The notes under the pieces: generated by a model
The model's database searches: none
Told to the model about the DNA's origin: nothing
What the model saw: the letters and a program-made list of their open reading frames with translations, nothing else
Assembly (NCBI GenBank): GCA_014529385.2
Contig: CM043958.1
Location: 121,676,817-121,740,816 of the forward strand
Direction of reading: 5' to 3'
DNA from: Adiantum capillus-veneris
Lineage: Eukaryota; Streptophyta; Polypodiopsida; Polypodiales; Pteridaceae
Length of the DNA: 64,000 bases
Translations under genes and position numbers: made by a program
Shown here: in pieces, positions 11,720 to 22,200 of the stretch
Layout: each line of letters opens with the position of its first letter
Numbering within the stretch: position 1 is the first letter of the stretch

Positions 11720-11769
11720 CTTAATAGTGGAGTCCTACGGGGCTTGCCTACGGCTTAACCACTATTGAG
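11720..11769 (+). other. Leader hairpin between primer site and gag (also 19034-19083, 26348-26397)
   Basis: Arms 11720-11730 (CTTAATAGTGG) and 11759-11769 (CCACTATTGAG) pair over 11 positions with one G-U pair, enclosing a 28-base loop that contains CCTACGG twice. It lies about 170 bases after the primer site, where retroelement packaging or dimerisation signals usually sit. It is identical in all three copies. Confidence 0.55.
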
Positions 11770-11962
11770 CTATTAGAAGCTTGACAGGAGCCGGTGCTGT
11801 TTTGGTGTCGAAAGACCCTCTCTTCTATTCCTTGCAATTAATGGTATTCGAGCCGCGGGTACAGTAGCTTGAGTGCTTTTTCTAAAGGGGTAAAGAGGAG
11901 TAGCAACTAGGGCTTGAAGTGCCAAAGTACACCTAAAAAGTTTACACCTAAAAGTTGTTAGA

Positions 11963-14900
11963 ATGGCTGACAATATTAAAGAGAGTGAAATTAATGTTGA
12001 TAACTTTGATTTTGCTCATGAGCAAGCTACTAATGATGCTTCAATGCTTGTTAATTATCTTGTTTCTAGGCTTCAACAAGCCATGGGCAATCCATCTCTC
12101 CAAAGTGAAGTGCAACGGCAGCTCCGTGCTCACGGGATTCTCCAAGCTCATCACCATGACGAGAGAACACCTAGGAAGCCTCCTTGTGAGACTACCAAAA
12201 GAGGTCTCTCTCCGATTCGGGAAGAAGAAGAGAATCCATATGAAGGGCTCAAGAACTTACTTCTTGATGATGCATCTCCTTCCCAAAGGAGAACTCAAGA
12301 GCCTCCACCGAAGGAACGAGAAAGAAGCGAGTCTCCCGCCACCTCGGCGGAGATGGCTCCACGAAGACGGCGGGCTAAACGCTCTCCATCACCACCAAAG
12401 CGGAGAAGACCATCACACTCTTCTCCACGCCATAATTCAAAGAGGGATGATAAAAAGCCAGAGAAGAAAAAGGCGAGAAAGAGGACACCCTCTTCTCCAT
12501 CTTCTTCATCCTCTTCCTCTTATGAAAGCTATGGTGAAGACGACAAAGATCAAGACAAGAAAAAGGCGAGAAAGAGGTCACCCTCTTCTCCACCTTCTTC
12601 AAATTCTTCATCTTCTGAAGAAAGTGATGGTGCAACTTTTGAACCATCAAAAAGAAGAGGCCATAGGAAATCCTATGCCGCATGGAAGAGGTCGTCCAAG
12701 CTGAAGAAATTCAAAGAGGGAGGGAAGAGCATCTCTTTCCTTACCTATGATGGCACCTTCGGTGCTACAGACAAAGTTTTGGCCTTTATCCAGCAATTCG
12801 ATGCGGCGTTTGGAGATGAGGGCTTCACGGAGTCCTCTAAGATACGCCATGTAGCTATGCACTTTCAAAAGTCCGCCAGACAATGGTGGTCTAGCCTACG
12901 AGCCAACGGTGAAGCTCCACGAACATGGAAGGCTTTAAGAGCTTCCATTATGAAGCAGTTTTTGGCCACCGATGCCAAAGACAAAGTACTCACCGAATGG
13001 CGAAGCTTAAAGCTCTCTCCCAATGAATCCATCCACAAATATGTAGACAAGTTTTGGGACCTACAACTCAAAGCCACTGTCTTCAAAAAGTTGGATTTTG
13101 GAGAGCAAAAGCAACAATTTTGTGCGGGCTTAACCGAAGAAATGGCGGAGTATGTCAACTCCCAAAGGCCACGTACCATATCGGCGGTAATACATCATAC
13201 TATGGTGGCCTCGCGAATCAATTTCCAAACGGGGGGTAAAAGAAATAATAAGCCCCCGGAAAACAAAGGTTCCAATGAGCCTAAGGGGAAGGACAATGTC
13301 CAAAAGTCTCCTAAGGGCAATTCCAACAAAGCTAAAGAGAAGGGAGTTTACAAAGGAAAGAATAAACTCTCTCCTGAAGAGCTTGAGCGTTATCGTAAAG
13401 ATAACCGGTGTTTCAAGTGCGGCGAACAAGGGCATGCGTACCGCGCTTGTCCCCAAAAGAACAACCGCCAAGATCCTCCTAGAGCTTCTTTGGTTGAAAT
13501 CCAAGAGGAGGAGATTCATCAAACTCACCACAAAGGATCTCCTCTATGCCATGCTTGGGGAAAGGTAAGAGAACATGATGCTTTTATTCTCTTTGACCCT
13601 GGTTCTACTCACAATTTTATATCTATGGAGTTAGCCACCAAGCTAGGCATACAATCCTACGAGATGGGAGATATCCTACCCGCAGACAGTGCCTTCAAGG
13701 GGCAAGAAGCTTCAGTCACTCCCTTAATCGGGAAATTGAGGCTTCATGTCCAAGGCTATGTGGACAAAGAGGATTTCTTTATCTCTCCTCTCAAGCATGA
13801 GGATGTAATCCTAGGGGCACCATGGTTTGACCGTCTGGCTGCCCATGTTAAATTTCCTGAAAGGAGAATCTCCTTTAAGTTCAGGGAAAAGGACATGTAT
13901 ATAGATGCTAGGGAGATGGGTAACACCATCCCCATTGTACATACACCAGCTTTCAACAAGTCAATAAAGAGCTCTATTTCCGTGTACATGATTTTTGTTA
14001 AAGATTCTCAAAATGAACCTAATGCTTTAGCAAAAGAAAATAAAAGCAACCAAAAGGAATTAGAGTTATCCAATTTTCTCAAGGGGTTTCAAGATGTCTT
14101 TATTGACGACATCCCTTGTGAGCTACCTCCTAAACGAGGTAATGACGACCATGCAATTGAACTTCTTCCAGGAAGTTCACCGCCTAACAAACCTCCTTAT
14201 AGAGTTTCTCAAGCTCAACAAGAGGAGATTATGCGGCAAGTGCATGAGTTAATTGAGAAGGGCATGGTTAGGCCTAGCTCATCTCCATTTTGCTCACCTG
14301 TGCTATTAGTGCAAAAGAAAGACGGCACATATCGTATGTGTGTCGACTATAGAGCACTAAATAGGATCACTATCAAGAATAGGTTTCCCGTTCCACGGGT
14401 AGAAGACCTATTTGATAAGCTACAAGGATCGACCTACTTCAGTAGGATTGACCTAAAAAGTGGCTATCATCAAATAAGGATAGTTGATCAAGACATTGTA
14501 AAGACCGCATTTCGTACTACATTTGGTCTTTACGAATACATTGTCATGCCTTTTGGCTTGACTAATGCACCAGCCACATTTAACCGCTTGATGGAGAAGC
14601 TGTTCAGACCTCATCGAACCTTCACTGGAGTGTTCTTTGATGATATTATCATCTACTCTAATTCATTAGAGGAACACAAGCAACACCTCCAGGTAATATT
14701 TCAAGTTTTAAGAGAGAATAAACTTTATGTTAATCGAAAGAAAAGTGAATTTTTCTTGCAAGAGATTCAATATTTAGGTCACATTATCTCTCAAGATGGA
14801 ATCCAAATGGATCCATCCAAGTTAGAGGTAATAAAAGGATGGCCTAAACCAAGGAATCTTCATGAACTAAGAAGCTTTATAGGTATGTGTGCATACTATA

Positions 14901-16777
14901 GACGCTTCATAGAAAAGTTCTCACAAATTGCGGGACCATTACATGACCTAACAAAGAAAAATGTTAGGTATACGTGGTCTGCTAAGGAGAACAATGCTTT
15001 CGAAAAGCTTAAAGAAAAGCTTATCTCTCAACCTGTGCTTACACTACCGGATCTCTCAAAACCATTTGAGGTCCAATGTGATGCTTGTGGTGATTGCCTT
15101 GGGGCTGTTTTGCTCCAAGAAGGGCACGCCATAGGCTATGAGAGTCGAAGGCTCGACCCTGTTGAGCAAGCTCTAGGCATATACGAAAAAGAACTCCTTG
15201 CAGTTCTACATGCCTTAGACTCATGGAAGCACTATTTATTGGGGACTCCTTTCATTCTGCAAATGGATCACCAAAGTCTTAAGTACTTCATGACGCAGAC
15301 CAAGCTCTCCGACAAACAAATGAGGTGGGCAAATTTCCTTTCGCAATTTCATTTTCATATTGCTCACATTGCTGGCAAGCATAATCAAGTAGCCGATGCA
15401 CTCTCAAGACGACCGAGAGTGAATGTGGTTTCCATAGCAACTCACAATGATCTATCTTCAATGATAGATGAGTATGCTATTGATCCCGATTTTAGAGATG
15501 TGATTTCAGCCCTTGCATTAGGGAAGAAAGAAGAACCATTTACTTTACAAGATGGTTATCTTCTCTATGGCAATAGACTATGCGTTACTAACTCACTACG
15601 TGAGAAAGTAATGTATGAATCTCATGCTCCCCCATATGCGGGGCATAGAGGGATTCAGTCTACCCTAAAGGGAATTGAAACATATTTCTATTGGCCTACC
15701 ATGAAAGTGAACATACATGAGTATGTTTCCAAATGTGTGGTATGTCAAAAGACAAAATTTGATAGAGGGAAGCAACTTGGATTGCTTCAACCCTTGCCAA
15801 TCCCTAATTCACCGTGGGAGAGCATATCCATGGATTTTATCTTTGGATTGCCTAAGTCTATCCATGGGAATACGGGAATATGGACGATAGTAGACAGGTT
15901 CAGTAAACAAGCTCATTTTATACCTGTCAAAAAGACTATCAAAGCCCATCAAATGGCAACCCTCTTCATTTCACAAATTTTCAAGTACCATGGCTTGCCA
16001 ATGTCCATAGTGTCGGATAGAGATCCTAGAATGACCAGTAATTTCTGGAAGGGTCTCTTTGAGAATTTAGGAACAAGGCTAAACTTCTCTTCGGCCTATC
16101 ATCCACAAACTGATGGCCAAAGTGAAATAGCTAACCTAACTATTCTCGATCTACTAAAAGCCTATGTAACGGAAGTAGATCAAAGATCCCAATGGGAGAA
16201 GTACTTACCCTTAGTAGAGTATGCTTACAATAACACTGTACATACTTCTACAGGAAAAGCACCTTTTGAGGTAATTGAGGGAAGATCAAAAAGTCCCTTG
16301 CTACTTAAGGTACATGGCAAGATCTTCGCTGCAGATGAGTATAGCCGAGACCTACAAGAATCTTTCCAAAAGATTAAGGATGCTATCTCTATCTCACAAC
16401 AAAGGCAAAAGGCTGCTGCTGACAAGCACAGAAGAGCCCAAGCCTTTAAAGAAAACGATTGGGTCTTGTTAAAGTTTCCCAAGGCTCGATTAAGGCACAC
16501 GACGGGCAAGAATCCTACGGGCCACCAAAAGTACTATGCTAAACTAGCAAAAAGGTACTATGGACCCTTCCAGATTCTTAGGCCAATCAATGAGATGGCC
16601 TATCAACTTAAGTTGCCCAATCATTGGATCATACACAATGCTTTTCATGTGAGCCTCTTAAAGCCTTACAAAGGAGAGCCACCTCAAGAACCAACTATTG
16701 AAGACCCACCGGAGATCGAGGACCACGAGGAGGTGCTGCAGCCCGAGTCCATTCTCCGACATGAAGACAAGGTATAA
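11963..16777 (+). CDS. Chromovirus Gag-Pol polyprotein, array copy 1
   Basis: This 1604-codon open frame encodes all retrotransposition proteins. Residues 133-253 are a basic Ser/Arg/Pro-rich stretch. About 258-420 is the Gag capsid domain. A zinc knuckle C483-C486-H491-C496 follows. The protease has DPGSTHNFIS with Asp545, RT runs about 745-925 with FFDD at 891-894, and RNase H has D1040, E1077, D1102 and D1145. Integrase has zinc ligands H1221, H1228, C1258 and C1261 and the DDE triad D1291, D1352, E1388 (35 residues between the last two). The frame ends just inside a chromodomain. Copy-specific changes are Met1101 (Thr in copies 2 and 3), beside RNase H Asp1102, and Val1155 (Ala elsewhere). 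Gag and Pol are fused without a frameshift. It looks intact but the Thr-to-Met change may reduce RNase H. Confidence 0.95.
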   Translation: MADNIKESEINVDNFDFAHEQATNDASMLVNYLVSRLQQAMGNPSLQSEVQRQLRAHGILQAHHHDERTPRKPPCETTKRGLSPIREEEENPYEGLKNLLLDDASPSQRRTQEPPPKERERSESPATSAEMAPRRRRAKRSPSPPKRRRPSHSSPRHNSKRDDKKPEKKKARKRTPSSPSSSSSSSYESYGEDDKDQDKKKARKRSPSSPPSSNSSSSEESDGATFEPSKRRGHRKSYAAWKRSSKLKKFKEGGKSISFLTYDGTFGATDKVLAFIQQFDAAFGDEGFTESSKIRHVAMHFQKSARQWWSSLRANGEAPRTWKALRASIMKQFLATDAKDKVLTEWRSLKLSPNESIHKYVDKFWDLQLKATVFKKLDFGEQKQQFCAGLTEEMAEYVNSQRPRTISAVIHHTMVASRINFQTGGKRNNKPPENKGSNEPKGKDNVQKSPKGNSNKAKEKGVYKGKNKLSPEELERYRKDNRCFKCGEQGHAYRACPQKNNRQDPPRASLVEIQEEEIHQTHHKGSPLCHAWGKVREHDAFILFDPGSTHNFISMELATKLGIQSYEMGDILPADSAFKGQEASVTPLIGKLRLHVQGYVDKEDFFISPLKHEDVILGAPWFDRLAAHVKFPERRISFKFREKDMYIDAREMGNTIPIVHTPAFNKSIKSSISVYMIFVKDSQNEPNALAKENKSNQKELELSNFLKGFQDVFIDDIPCELPPKRGNDDHAIELLPGSSPPNKPPYRVSQAQQEEIMRQVHELIEKGMVRPSSSPFCSPVLLVQKKDGTYRMCVDYRALNRITIKNRFPVPRVEDLFDKLQGSTYFSRIDLKSGYHQIRIVDQDIVKTAFRTTFGLYEYIVMPFGLTNAPATFNRLMEKLFRPHRTFTGVFFDDIIIYSNSLEEHKQHLQVIFQVLRENKLYVNRKKSEFFLQEIQYLGHIISQDGIQMDPSKLEVIKGWPKPRNLHELRSFIGMCAYYRRFIEKFSQIAGPLHDLTKKNVRYTWSAKENNAFEKLKEKLISQPVLTLPDLSKPFEVQCDACGDCLGAVLLQEGHAIGYESRRLDPVEQALGIYEKELLAVLHALDSWKHYLLGTPFILQMDHQSLKYFMTQTKLSDKQMRWANFLSQFHFHIAHIAGKHNQVADALSRRPRVNVVSIATHNDLSSMIDEYAIDPDFRDVISALALGKKEEPFTLQDGYLLYGNRLCVTNSLREKVMYESHAPPYAGHRGIQSTLKGIETYFYWPTMKVNIHEYVSKCVVCQKTKFDRGKQLGLLQPLPIPNSPWESISMDFIFGLPKSIHGNTGIWTIVDRFSKQAHFIPVKKTIKAHQMATLFISQIFKYHGLPMSIVSDRDPRMTSNFWKGLFENLGTRLNFSSAYHPQTDGQSEIANLTILDLLKAYVTEVDQRSQWEKYLPLVEYAYNNTVHTSTGKAPFEVIEGRSKSPLLLKVHGKIFAADEYSRDLQESFQKIKDAISISQQRQKAAADKHRRAQAFKENDWVLLKFPKARLRHTTGKNPTGHQKYYAKLAKRYYGPFQILRPINEMAYQLKLPNHWIIHNAFHVSLLKPYKGEPPQEPTIEDPPEIEDHEEVLQPESILRHEDKV

Positions 16778-16912
16778 AGAGGCGGTAAGACTATCAGACG
16801 ATATCTTATTAAGTTTAAGAATTATCCTTTTGAAGATGCTAGATGGATGCAAGGCATACAATTAAAGGATAACCTAAACCTTGTCAATGCTTACAATGCT
16901 TCCCAAGAGTAA
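16778..16912 (+). pseudogene. Chromodomain tail after in-frame stop, copy 1
   Basis: After TAA at 16775-16777 the same frame stays open for 44 codons and encodes RRYLIKFKNYPFEDARWMQ, the core of a chromodomain that normally ends chromovirus integrases and targets modified histones. The preceding residues (PESILRHEDKV) are its normal beginning. The stop therefore cuts the chromodomain. A TTA or CTA Leu codon is the likely ancestor. Confidence 0.8.
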
Positions 16913-17022
16913 GCAAATGTACAAAATGTTAAAAATGAACAAAAATTTTTGTCTTATAAGACTCTCTTTTTCTTTATTTGTGCACAAAAATGAAGTAGTA
17001 TGCATGCTTAGATCAAGTTTGC

Positions 17023-17251
17023 GGAGACGACGTCTCCCGAACACCAAGTAGAGCTTGTCACTCTACTATGGAAGACTGATAGGACTAATGTGCAGACATG
17101 CTTGCGGCAGCCTCAGGCTCTCAAGCGCCAAATGGACTAGTCATCCATTATGGAATGATGTCGTAGGGTAACATAGGGATCCTCTACCCGCTAAGAAAAG
17201 GACTCATGCATATGCTTTATCTTCTCTACACCATAGTCGAGGACGACTATG
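17023..17251 (+). other. Hairpin-rich 3' UTR (also 24337-24565, 31651-31879)
   Basis: Four short inverted repeats lie in about 230 bases before the polypurine tract. GGAGAC/GTCTCC is at 17023-17037 (3-base loop), AGTAGAG/CTCTACT at 17047-17067 (7-base loop), AATGGA/TCCATT at 17131-17149 (7-base loop), and CATAGTCG/CGACTATG at 17232-17251 (AGGA loop). The last ends five bases before the tract. All are unchanged in the three copies. Function is unknown. Confidence 0.6.
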
Positions 17252-17256
17252 ATTTC

Positions 17257-17266
17257 AAGAGAGAGG
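17257..17266 (+). promoter_or_regulatory. Polypurine tract, array copy 1
   Basis: AAGAGAGAGG followed by TAA and the next LTR start is the expected plus-strand primer site. Confidence 0.8.
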
Positions 17267-17269
17267 TAA

Positions 17270-18859
17270 TGTCATAATAATCAATATCTAATTCTCCTAA
17301 ATGATTTTCTCATATTAAACTGATCATTTAATGTGGGGAAGTGCCAAGGGAGAAAAAGTTAGAATAATGGTTAAGTTAGCAGACCGGCCACAGTAGGGAT
17401 CCAAAGGAGGGAAAATAGGGATCCAAAGAGGGGGCCATCTGCAAAAGAGCCATGTGAAACAATGGGCTAAAAAGACCCTAAGGTTCAGCCCATTAAGACT
17501 TCCAAAATGCTAAGGTTCCAAAATTCAAAGGTTGTGTCCAAAGGTCAACCTTAGGGAAAATTGGATGCTTAGTGTGTGCCAAAAAGTCTTTCTACATCCC
17601 TACATGGGAGGGGGCGAGCCCCAAAGCTAGGGGATGAGAGAGAAAGCCACACACACACACACAGGCTCCCTTTACACAAAGGGAATGAGGGACACATGTC
17701 AGCTCCCTAGGCCAGATGCCCACAAGGTGTGCCCAATTCCTATTGGAAGACCCTTGAAGTGGACCAATGAGAATTAGGCTAGAGTAAATCTAGTTTAATT
17801 AATTTAAAAACATTTAATAAAAGAAACCAATAAGAATTAAGTGTCCTAGAAGACTATTGGGCAGTCTCCCAAGGGGTCCAATGAGCATTCAGGATCCCCA
17901 TGGCTTGCCTGATTCCTATTGGCCAGGAGGCAAAGGGGTCCAATGAGAGTTTAGTTTAATTATTTAATTATCTAAAGCTCTCACAAAAGGGGAAAGGGGG
18001 ACACATGTCAGAAGGCTATCACTTATGCTGCTTAATCCCTATTGGCTTGACCTGGGGAGGTCCAATGAGGCAAAAGCCAGACTAACTTAGCAGCTAGGGC
18101 TCGCCCAAGAGAGAGAGGGGGCTGATTTTTGCTTGGCAGAAAACACACACACTCTCACACTTGACCATGTGTGAAGGGAAAATACTCTATCTCCTCCCAA
18201 GCTTTAATGGAGAGCTCATCACCTACTCCAAGCTTGTGAGATAGAAGCCTACATCAACACTCTCTTGGCATGTGGATGCAAATCCAACCAAGAGCCAAGC
18301 TTCAATGCATGCTCATCTTCTCTACCAAGCTAATTACTAAGCTAAGCTATGCTAATATGAGTGATTATGTGAGGAGATGTACTTCTTTCTCGTAAGATAC
18401 TTCTTTTTCCTCTCAATCTACTCTCATACCCTGCTAGCTCTCACCATCTTCGAAGGTGTGTGAGGTCTTGGGTCTGAGAACGGGGATAATTCAAGTTGTG
18501 TTTGATTAAGTGTTTTGCTTGGTGCATGAAGCTTCCATCTTCATTGCACTAGCTAGTCTTGAAGGAACACAAAGAATTGTATTGTACAATGTCTCTCTTG
18601 ATGGGAGAAACCATAATACAAAGCCTTTTGGAGGGGGGACCGGCTCCATGCAAATCCGGTCCTCAACTGTTGTCAATAGCTTAATTGCTCTCTCTTTTGA
18701 AAGTATTGTCGATGCTATCTAACTAGGTGTTATGCTTTTTGTTGCTCTCTCCACCCAAGCACTCTTGTAATTCTCATTAAGAATCAACTCTAATGAAATG
18801 CCCACTATGTTCATGCTAAATTCCGCTACACAAAAGATTTTAGGCCATTAAATGTTACA
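17270..18859 (+). repeat. LTR 2 of the array
   Basis: 1590 bp, shared between internal regions 1 and 2. It agrees with LTR 1 at the two positions that distinguish LTRs 1/2 from 3/4 (T at 17895, C at 18525) and has G at 17387 like LTRs 3 and 4. Confidence 0.95.
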
Positions 18860-18860
18860 T

Positions 18861-18872
18861 TGGTATCAGAGC
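18861..18872 (+). promoter_or_regulatory. Primer-binding site, array copy 2
   Basis: TGGTATCAGAGC, identical to copy 1. Confidence 0.95.
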
Positions 18873-19276
18873 TCAAGGTTTCTCTTTTCTTGCTCAAGAA
18901 GGGAGGTCCTCAAGCTAGCTACAAATGGTTGGTATTATTAATTGCCTGTGAGTAAGTAGAATAGGGATTTTTCAGCCTTGCAGTGCGCCTACCTTTGTGC
19001 AGTTAACGGGGCATCACCGTCGAGAGCTATGGTCTTAATAGTGGAGTCCTACGGGGCTTGCCTACGGCTTAACCACTATTGAGCTATTAGAAGCTTGACA
19101 GGAGCCGGTGCTGTTTTGGTGTCGAAAGACCCTCTCTTCTATTCCTTGCAATTAATGGTATTCGAGCCGCGGGTACAGTAGCTTGAGTGCTTTTTCTAAA
19201 GGGGTAAAGAGGAGTAGCAACTAGGGCTTGAAGTGCCAAAGTACACCTAAAAAGTTTACACCTAAAAGTTGTTAGA

Positions 19277-22200
19277 ATGGCTGACAATATTAAAGAGAGT
19301 GAAATTAATGTTGATAACTTTGATTTTGCTCATGAGCAAGCTACTAATGATGCTTCAATGCTTGTTAATTATCTTGTTTCTAGGCTTCAACAAGCCATGG
19401 GCAATCCATCTCTCCAAAGTGAAGTGCAACGGCAGCTCCGTGCTCACGGGATTCTCCAAGCTCATCACCATGACGAGAGAACACCTAGGAAGCCTCCTTG
19501 TGAGACTACCAAAAGAGGTCTCTCTCCGATTCGGGAAGAAGAAGAGAATCCATATGAAGGGCTCAAGAACTTACTTCTTGATGATGCATCTCCTTCCCAA
19601 AGGAGAACTCAAGAGCCTCCACCGAAGGAACGAGAAAGAAGCGAGTCTCCCGCCACCTCGGCGGAGATGGCTCCACGAAGACGGCGGGCTAAACGCTCTC
19701 CATCACCACCAAAGCGGAGAAGACCATCACACTCTTCTCCACGCCATAATTCAAAGAGGGATGATAAAAAGCCAGAGAAGAAAAAGGCGAGAAAGAGGAC
19801 ACCCTCTTCTCCATCTTCTTCATCCTCTTCCTCTTATGAAAGCTATGGTGAAGACGACAAAGATCAAGACAAGAAAAAGGCGAGAAAGAGGTCACCCTCT
19901 TCTCCACCTTCTTCAAATTCTTCATCTTCTGAAGAAAGTGATGGTGCAACTTTTGAACCATCAAAAAGAAGAGGCCATAGGAAATCCTATGCCGCATGGA
20001 AGAGGTCGTCCAAGCTGAAGAAATTCAAAGAGGGAGGGAAGAGCATCTCTTTCCTTACCTATGATGGCACCTTCGGTGCTACAGACAAAGTTTTGGCCTT
20101 TATCCAGCAATTCGATGCGGCGTTTGGAGATGAGGGCTTCACGGAGTCCTCTAAGATACGCCATGTAGCTATGCACTTTCAAAAGTCCGCCAGACAATGG
20201 TGGTCTAGCCTACGAGCCAACGGTGAAGCTCCACGAACATGGAAGGCTTTAAGAGCTTCCATTATGAAGCAGTTTTTGGCCACCGATGCCAAAGACAAAG
20301 TACTCACCGAATGGCGAAGCTTAAAGCTCTCTCCCAATGAATCCATCCACAAATATGTAGACAAGTTTTGGGACCTACAACTCAAAGCCACTGTCTTCAA
20401 AAAGTTGGATTTTGGAGAGCAAAAGCAACAATTTTGTGCGGGCTTAACCGAAGAAATGGCGGAGTATGTCAACTCCCAAAGGCCACGTACCATATCGGCG
20501 GTAATACATCATACTATGGTGGCCTCGCGAATCAATTTCCAAACGGGGGGTAAAAGAAATAATAAGCCCCCGGAAAACAAAGGTTCCAATGAGCCTAAGG
20601 GGAAGGACAATGTCCAAAAGTCTCCTAAGGGCAATTCCAACAAAGCTAAAGAGAAGGGAGTTTACAAAGGAAAGAATAAACTCTCTCCTGAAGAGCTTGA
20701 GCGTTATCGTAAAGATAACCGGTGTTTCAAGTGCGGCGAACAAGGGCATGCGTACCGCGCTTGTCCCCAAAAGAACAACCGCCAAGATCCTCCTAGAGCT
20801 TCTTTGGTTGAAATCCAAGAGGAGGAGATTCATCAAACTCACCACAAAGGATCTCCTCTATGCCATGCTTGGGGAAAGGTAAGAGAACATGATGCTTTTA
20901 TTCTCTTTGACCCTGGTTCTACTCACAATTTTATATCTATGGAGTTAGCCACCAAGCTAGGCATACAATCCTACGAGATGGGAGATATCCTACCCGCAGA
21001 CAGTGCCTTCAAGGGGCAAGAAGCTTCAGTCACTCCCTTAATCGGGAAATTGAGGCTTCATGTCCAAGGCTATGTGGACAAAGAGGATTTCTTTATCTCT
21101 CCTCTCAAGCATGAGGATGTAATCCTAGGGGCACCATGGTTTGACCGTCTGGCTGCCCATGTTAAATTTCCTGAAAGGAGAATCTCCTTTAAGTTCAGGG
21201 AAAAGGACATGTATATAGATGCTAGGGAGATGGGTAACACCATCCCCATTGTACATACACCAGCTTTCAACAAGTCAATAAAGAGCTCTATTTCCGTGTA
21301 CATGATTTTTGTTAAAGATTCTCAAAATGAACCTAATGCTTTAGCAAAAGAAAATAAAAGCAACCAAAAGGAATTAGAGTTATCCAATTTTCTCAAGGGG
21401 TTTCAAGATGTCTTTATTGACGACATCCCTTGTGAGCTACCTCCTAAACGAGGTAATGACGACCATGCAATTGAACTTCTTCCAGGAAGTTCACCGCCTA
21501 ACAAACCTCCTTATAGAGTTTCTCAAGCTCAACAAGAGGAGATTATGCGGCAAGTGCATGAGTTAATTGAGAAGGGCATGGTTAGGCCTAGCTCATCTCC
21601 ATTTTGCTCACCTGTGCTATTAGTGCAAAAGAAAGACGGCACATATCGTATGTGTGTCGACTATAGAGCACTAAATAGGATCACTATCAAGAATAGGTTT
21701 CCCGTTCCACGGGTAGAAGACCTATTTGATAAGCTACAAGGATCGACCTACTTCAGTAGGATTGACCTAAAAAGTGGCTATCATCAAATAAGGATAGTTG
21801 ATCAAGACATTGTAAAGACCGCATTTCGTACTACATTTGGTCTTTACGAATACATTGTCATGCCTTTTGGCTTGACTAATGCACCAGCCACATTTAACCG
21901 CTTGATGGAGAAGCTGTTCAGACCTCATCGAACCTTCACTGGAGTGTTCTTTGATGATATTATCATCTACTCTAATTCATTAGAGGAACACAAGCAACAC
22001 CTCCAGGTAATATTTCAAGTTTTAAGAGAGAATAAACTTTATGTTAATCGAAAGAAAAGTGAATTTTTCTTGCAAGAGATTCAATATTTAGGTCACATTA
22101 TCTCTCAAGATGGAATCCAAATGGATCCATCCAAGTTAGAGGTAATAAAAGGATGGCCTAAACCAAGGAATCTTCATGAACTAAGAAGCTTTATAGGTAT

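Noticed and set aside
11955-12704. 249-codon frame overlapping the start of gag-pol in all copies
   Set aside because: It is an alternate-frame shadow of the Ser/Arg-rich coding region; its His/Leu/Lys-rich composition follows from that.
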